The notes beneath the pieces were generated by a model. It saw only the letters and a program-made list of their open reading frames with translations, searched no databases and had not been told where the DNA came from. Source: Porphyromonas sp. (GTDB taxonomy: Bacteria > Bacteroidota > Bacteroidia > Bacteroidales > Porphyromonadaceae). Taken from it: 54,916 bases of DNA. The translations under genes were made by a program, and so were the position numbers. Shown in pieces: positions 50,842-54,916 of this stretch; position 1 is the first letter of the stretch; each line of letters opens with the position of its first letter. The stretch covers positions 1-54,916 of the forward strand of contig JAUMWS010000002.1 in the NCBI GenBank assembly GCA_030529525.1. The letters run 5' to 3'.

Positions 50842-52845
50842 ATGAAGAAAAAAGCGATCTATTTTATTTTCTCATTACTTCTTTTAGTATCCTGTCACGA
50901 CAAAGATTTGTCTATCATTGACAAGCAGGTTCCGAATGGGAGCAAAGAAGCAAATGTAAACTTCACATTTACACTTCCTGAAGATGCAGAGCTACAAGGA
51001 ATGAGATCTGCTCTTTATGGAGAAAACAGCAGTAGTGCAGCAGGAGGAATAACCAATGTGAATCTCGGCAATGAGTATGATCTCCGCTATCAATTGGCTA
51101 TCTATCGCATAGACCCCTCCGGGCCTATAATTGAAGCAATAGCTCCGATCAAAAAGGTTGTAGATAGCTATCAACCCGTATCTTTTGCTTTACGCTTGAC
51201 GCCGAATCGTACCTATAAAGCCGTAGTGTGGGCAGATTTTGTAGCACAAGGTACCAATACAGACTTGCACTACAATACTTCTGACTTCAAGAATATAACC
51301 TACAACGATCCTAATAAAACGGATATTTTGAATCAGGAAAGTCGTGATGCATACTTTATCGTCAAAGAATTTACTCTGAATGATCAAGATATTACCGAGA
51401 ATCTGATTTTGAAACGTCCTTTCGCAAAGGTACGAGTAGTGACTACAGATTGGGGGCTATACGATTTAGAAAAAGCGGACAACTTCAAAGTCACCTATTA
51501 TGGTTGTAAACGTTTTACCGGCATTAATACAATAACAGGAGAAGCAACAGCCGAAGAGCTTCCAATTCCCGGAACTGTAACCTATACCGGCCAAATAGAT
51601 AAAACCACAAAAGAGTACTCTCTCAGCTATGACTTGAGCGAGAATAATAGGACTCTGACTGTAGACTATCTCATGACAGACCCAACAGAACAGACACCTA
51701 TTCATATGGTATTTGAGGCACTCAGTGGAGATACCAGAATTGCCAAGCACGATCTAAAGACGAATATCCCTATCCAACGCAACTGGCTAACGACAATTAT
51801 GGGAAATGTTTTGACAACAGACGCCTCATTCACCATAACGATTGATGAAAACTTTATCAACAATTGGGTTGTAGCTGAGGTGTGGTGGAATCCTGCTACT
51901 CTTAATCCAAAAGAGCCTCCTTTTGATGCAGCAACAAATACCTACACCATTAGTACTCGTGATGAATTCGCTTGGCTTCCAAACAATACGAACAAGATAA
52001 ACAATAAGAAGGTTGTCCTAATCAGTGATATTGACATGACCGGAGTTGAGTGGAAACCAATACATGATGTAACCTTTGATTTCGATGGACAAGGTCATAC
52101 ATTGAGAAACTTCTCTCTTAATGGCAAACACAGCACACTATACACTTACTCAGCCCTTGGAGGATGGCTCTCCTATAAGGTAATGGCTTACACCGGAGTG
52201 TTTGGAATCTACAATGGAAACATGAGTAATGTAACCTTTGAAAACATCACGATAAATGGTCGTGCTGATGATGCTGTGCACACAGATGAGGGAGGAAATC
52301 CTATCAATCACGACAACGAGCCTGCCTACTTTGCAGGTTGTATTGCCTACTCCGGTCGAAATTGGAGTACCACAGCCAACTTCATAAATGTGCATGCGAA
52401 ACACATAGACATCAAAGCCTCTTCCGCCACAAGAGCATATACACAAAATATAGGAGGTTTATTAGGATGGCTTGGAATAGGAGGAGGAAATACCTCTCTT
52501 CAAAACTGTTCCGTGCAGGATGTGTATGTGATTTGTAAAAGTGCTCTCTTTGATGGAGAAGTAGGAGGGCTGATTGGAGAAATCCTTGGAGGACGTGGAG
52601 CCATAATTCGAAATTGTATCTCTGACAGAGTAACTATCAGAATGACCGGTACCTCAAAAGGCAAAAGTGCATTTATCGGCAATATAAAAGATGGATCAGG
52701 TCTCATCTTGGATAAAAATCCACTACCGACCAATGTCCAATATATTAATCACAGGACGGGAGCCCCTATTAACTATACTCCGGAACATCCTCTTTATGGA
52801 AAGGTAGATAAAAATGATAATCTAATTGTGATCAACGAACCTTGA
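50842..52845 (+). CDS. Large surface lipoprotein 1: fimbrillin-like module plus beta-helix repeats
   Basis: The 667-residue lipoprotein has a lipobox ending in LLLVSC (about Cys18). Two fimbrillin-like domains fill about 35-350: VNFTFTLPEDAE, YDLRYQLAIYRID, NRTYKAVVWADFVAQGTN, LKRPFAKVRVVTTDWGLYDL and TDASFTITIDENFINNWVV. From about 370 a GLUG-like right-handed beta-helix region follows (VVLISDIDMTGVEWKPI, FDFDGQGHTLRNFSLNG, NVTFENITINGRADDAVH, QNIGGLLGWLG, GEVGGLIGEILGGRG). This suggests an adhesin or tip protein. The 152-nt gap before it may hold a processing or regulatory site. It is a close paralogue of the next gene. Confidence 0.75.
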   Translation: MKKKAIYFIFSLLLLVSCHDKDLSIIDKQVPNGSKEANVNFTFTLPEDAELQGMRSALYGENSSSAAGGITNVNLGNEYDLRYQLAIYRIDPSGPIIEAIAPIKKVVDSYQPVSFALRLTPNRTYKAVVWADFVAQGTNTDLHYNTSDFKNITYNDPNKTDILNQESRDAYFIVKEFTLNDQDITENLILKRPFAKVRVVTTDWGLYDLEKADNFKVTYYGCKRFTGINTITGEATAEELPIPGTVTYTGQIDKTTKEYSLSYDLSENNRTLTVDYLMTDPTEQTPIHMVFEALSGDTRIAKHDLKTNIPIQRNWLTTIMGNVLTTDASFTITIDENFINNWVVAEVWWNPATLNPKEPPFDAATNTYTISTRDEFAWLPNNTNKINNKKVVLISDIDMTGVEWKPIHDVTFDFDGQGHTLRNFSLNGKHSTLYTYSALGGWLSYKVMAYTGVFGIYNGNMSNVTFENITINGRADDAVHTDEGGNPINHDNEPAYFAGCIAYSGRNWSTTANFINVHAKHIDIKASSATRAYTQNIGGLLGWLGIGGGNTSLQNCSVQDVYVICKSALFDGEVGGLIGEILGGRGAIIRNCISDRVTIRMTGTSKGKSAFIGNIKDGSGLILDKNPLPTNVQYINHRTGAPINYTPEHPLYGKVDKNDNLIVINEP

Positions 52846-52901
52846 TTCCATAGTGAATAATCTTACCAATGTATTACAAAGAAATTAATAGTTTTAAAAT
52901 A

Positions 52902-54842
52902 ATGAGAAAACTTGCATTATACCTCAGTGGTCTCTGCTTGCTTTTTACAGCTTGCCAGGACAAAATAGACCAAGAAATAATAGGAAAGACAGAAGAAAGC
53001 AATGTAAATTTCACTCTTAGTCTTCCTGTTGATGGAGAGATAAACACCCGTGCAGCCCTTTACGGAGAAAACAGTAATAGTGCGGCAGGAGGTATTACCA
53101 ACGTTGATATGACAACATACGATCTCCGCTATCAACTTGCTATTTATCGTGTCGATGGAGCAGAAACTCTTGTGGCTGTGGCTCCCATTAAAAAGATTGT
53201 CGACAGTTACCAGCCTGTTACCTACTCTCTACGGTTAACTCCAAACCGGACTTATAAAGCCGTTGTATGGGCAGACTTCGTACGTCAAGGTACAGATGAG
53301 GATTTACACTACAACACCTCTAACTTCAAGTCTATCACCTACACAAACCCTGACGAGCACAGAGTCTTGAACGATGAAAGTCGCGATGCTTATTTTGTTA
53401 CTCAGGAGTTCCAGATAGGAGATACCGGAATTAATCAGACTCTTGTTCTGAAACGTCCTTTTGCAAAGTTGCGCATAATTGCAACCGACTGGGGACTTCA
53501 CAATCTTGAAATGGCAGATAACTATAAAATAACTTACTACAACTGTAAGCGTTTCAAGAATATCAATGCCGTGACGGGAGAGTCCGAAAGCGACGACCTT
53601 CCAGCAACGGAAACAATGTTCTACACCGGCTCTATAAACAAAGCTCAAAAGGAATATGCTCTCAATTATGACCTTAGTGCCAATAACCGTACCGTTGTTG
53701 TAGACTACCTTATGACTGACTTGAGCAACCAGACTCCTATTCATATAAAGTTTGAAGCATCCGATGGAACAACCCCTGTGGCAGCTTACAACTTTAAAAC
53801 CAACATACCTATTCAGCGTAATTGGCTCACAACCATCATAGGAAATCTTTTAACTCACAATGCTACCTTTAATATCTCTATTGAAGAAAGCTTTGCCAAC
53901 GAGTGGGTTGTGGCAGGAGAATGGTGGCAAGCACAAGGTATCACTCCCAAAGTTCCTGCTTATGATGACGAGACACAAACCTATACAATAAAGACACGAG
54001 AAGAATTTGTATGGATGTCCGGAAATGAAGCTCAACTCGTTGGAAAGAACATTGTCCTTGAAAACGATATTGATATGAGCGGTGTTAACTGGAAGCCTAT
54101 TGTCAATACCGGAACTTATACCTTCGATGGTAAAGGACATAGACTGAGAAATATCTCTATCAATGGTAAATTTGCATTAGAGGGATATAAGGAAGGCGTA
54201 AATGCCTTTACAGGAGTTTGGGCAAAGTTTACAGGAACAATGAAGAATGTAACCTTCGAAAACATTACCATAAACGGACGTGCCGATGATGCCGTACATA
54301 CAGAAGGCGGTGCTCCTGTCGATCATAGTAATGAACAGGCTTACTTTGCAGGTTGTATCGGCTATGCGGGGGCCAATCATAGTGTTCTTGCAGAATTCGA
54401 CAACGTTCATGTCAGACATATTATTATCAAATCATCCAAAGGCAAAGTTGTTCAAAACATTGGAGGTCTGTTAGGATGGTTAGGAGCAGGTCCTCACACC
54501 ATGCAAAACTGCTCCGTACTTGATGCCAATCTTGTAAGTGGAAATATCAAGGGAGAAGTCGGCGGACTCATCGGAGAGATTCTTGGTGGACGCGGTATTA
54601 CTATCAAGAACTGTCAAACAGATAGAATAACTATAAGAATGGGTACAACAACATTCCAGGATCGTTCCGGATTTGTGGGTAAAATCACAAATGGAAAGGG
54701 TACAAAGTTTGAAGGTTGTACGGCTCCGACTGTTGTAAAATACATCAACGAGGCAGGAGAGCCGATTACAGATTATGCTCCGGCTCATCCTTTATATGGT
54801 CGTTGTGAAAACAATCCGGACGAGCTGCTTGTAACTCCATAA
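52902..54842 (+). CDS. Large surface lipoprotein 2, tandem paralogue
   Basis: The 646-residue lipoprotein starts at ATG 52902 (MRKLALYLSGLCLLFTAC); the frame is open from 52869, but the signal peptide fits the later start. Domain order is the same as in the preceding protein. Long near-identical stretches include AALYGENSNSAAGGITNV, APIKKIVDSYQPVTYSLRLT, NVTFENITINGRADDAVH and GEVGGLIGEILGGRG. Divergence is concentrated in the signal peptide and in loops of the beta-helix. Last gene of the operon, followed by a strong terminator. A lipid-anchored surface adhesin role is inferred. Confidence 0.75.
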   Translation: MRKLALYLSGLCLLFTACQDKIDQEIIGKTEESNVNFTLSLPVDGEINTRAALYGENSNSAAGGITNVDMTTYDLRYQLAIYRVDGAETLVAVAPIKKIVDSYQPVTYSLRLTPNRTYKAVVWADFVRQGTDEDLHYNTSNFKSITYTNPDEHRVLNDESRDAYFVTQEFQIGDTGINQTLVLKRPFAKLRIIATDWGLHNLEMADNYKITYYNCKRFKNINAVTGESESDDLPATETMFYTGSINKAQKEYALNYDLSANNRTVVVDYLMTDLSNQTPIHIKFEASDGTTPVAAYNFKTNIPIQRNWLTTIIGNLLTHNATFNISIEESFANEWVVAGEWWQAQGITPKVPAYDDETQTYTIKTREEFVWMSGNEAQLVGKNIVLENDIDMSGVNWKPIVNTGTYTFDGKGHRLRNISINGKFALEGYKEGVNAFTGVWAKFTGTMKNVTFENITINGRADDAVHTEGGAPVDHSNEQAYFAGCIGYAGANHSVLAEFDNVHVRHIIIKSSKGKVVQNIGGLLGWLGAGPHTMQNCSVLDANLVSGNIKGEVGGLIGEILGGRGITIKNCQTDRITIRMGTTTFQDRSGFVGKITNGKGTKFEGCTAPTVVKYINEAGEPITDYAPAHPLYGRCENNPDELLVTP

Positions 54843-54861
54843 TCTATCATTATCTCAAAGC

Positions 54862-54902
54862 AAGGGGCTGTGGCAAAATTCGATTTTGCCCGGCCCCTTT
54901 TT
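54862..54902 (+). terminator. Terminator of the surface operon
   Basis: AAGGGGC and GCCCCTT with inner GGCAAAAT/ATTTTGCC form a long stem around TCG, followed by TTTTT. It shows that the operon is complete in the window. Confidence 0.9.
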
Positions 54903-54916
54903 AGGTGTCTCAGAAT

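Overview
The window is chromosomal DNA of a Bacteroidota bacterium, most likely a Porphyromonas or a close relative. Promoters repeatedly fit the Bacteroidota form TTG-N20-TAnnTTTG. The gene set includes fused SecDF, DUF4295 beside L28/L33, DUF4837, an M49 peptidase, a DUF3575/fimbrillin-type surface operon, tryptophanase and a sodium-pumping methylmalonyl-CoA decarboxylase. Together these fit an amino-acid-fermenting anaerobe that makes indole and propionate. The genus is inferred, not proven.

Layout. 1-6.7 kb: tryptophanase, then methylmalonyl-CoA epimerase and the decarboxylase subunits (alpha; a lamin-tail/OadG fusion; biotin carrier; beta). 6.8-9.8 kb: a potassium channel, a hemerythrin/RIC-like protein with a LuxR-type regulator, and an outer-membrane barrel. 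10.3-15.9 kb: M49 peptidase, purA, a TonB protein and mscL. 15.9-25.1 kb: eight minus-strand genes in one tight run (DUF4837, pdxA, TagD-like cytidylyltransferase, SDR, CDP-alcohol phosphotransferase, acyltransferase, cation/proton antiporter, NAD(P)HX repair). 25.1-26.0 kb: a long regulatory intergenic region with three identical-arm palindromes before a SatD-DUF3307 pair. 27.5-32.6 kb: a degenerate and an intact signal peptidase I, then secDF. 33.2-38.6 kb: two acetyltransferase-fold proteins, ribosomal genes (L28, L33, S15, S20), two identical tRNA-Glu genes and a split chromate transporter. 39.6-43.9 kb: a RIT (recombinase-in-trio) element with 33-bp perfect inverted repeats, whose first recombinase has an in-frame stop, next to a fragment that looks like conjugative-transposon traQ. 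43.9-47.6 kb: secreted alpha-L-fucosidase, HD hydrolase and Ser-type sulfatase. 48.3-54.8 kb: a complete four-gene surface operon ending in two large paralogous lipoproteins with beta-helix-like repeats.

The least explained signal is a family of four intergenic elements (about 10.1, 33.0, 39.3 and 45.4 kb). Each holds exactly four 21-bp units without indels (84 bp), with a conserved box 41 bp upstream. A second repeat of about 160 bp occurs in opposite orientations at 1-164 and 25287-25449. Other points of interest are the SatD operator array, overlapping divergent promoters before rpmB, the lamin-tail/OadG fusion, the catalytically degenerate signal peptidase paralogue, and the tandem surface lipoproteins.
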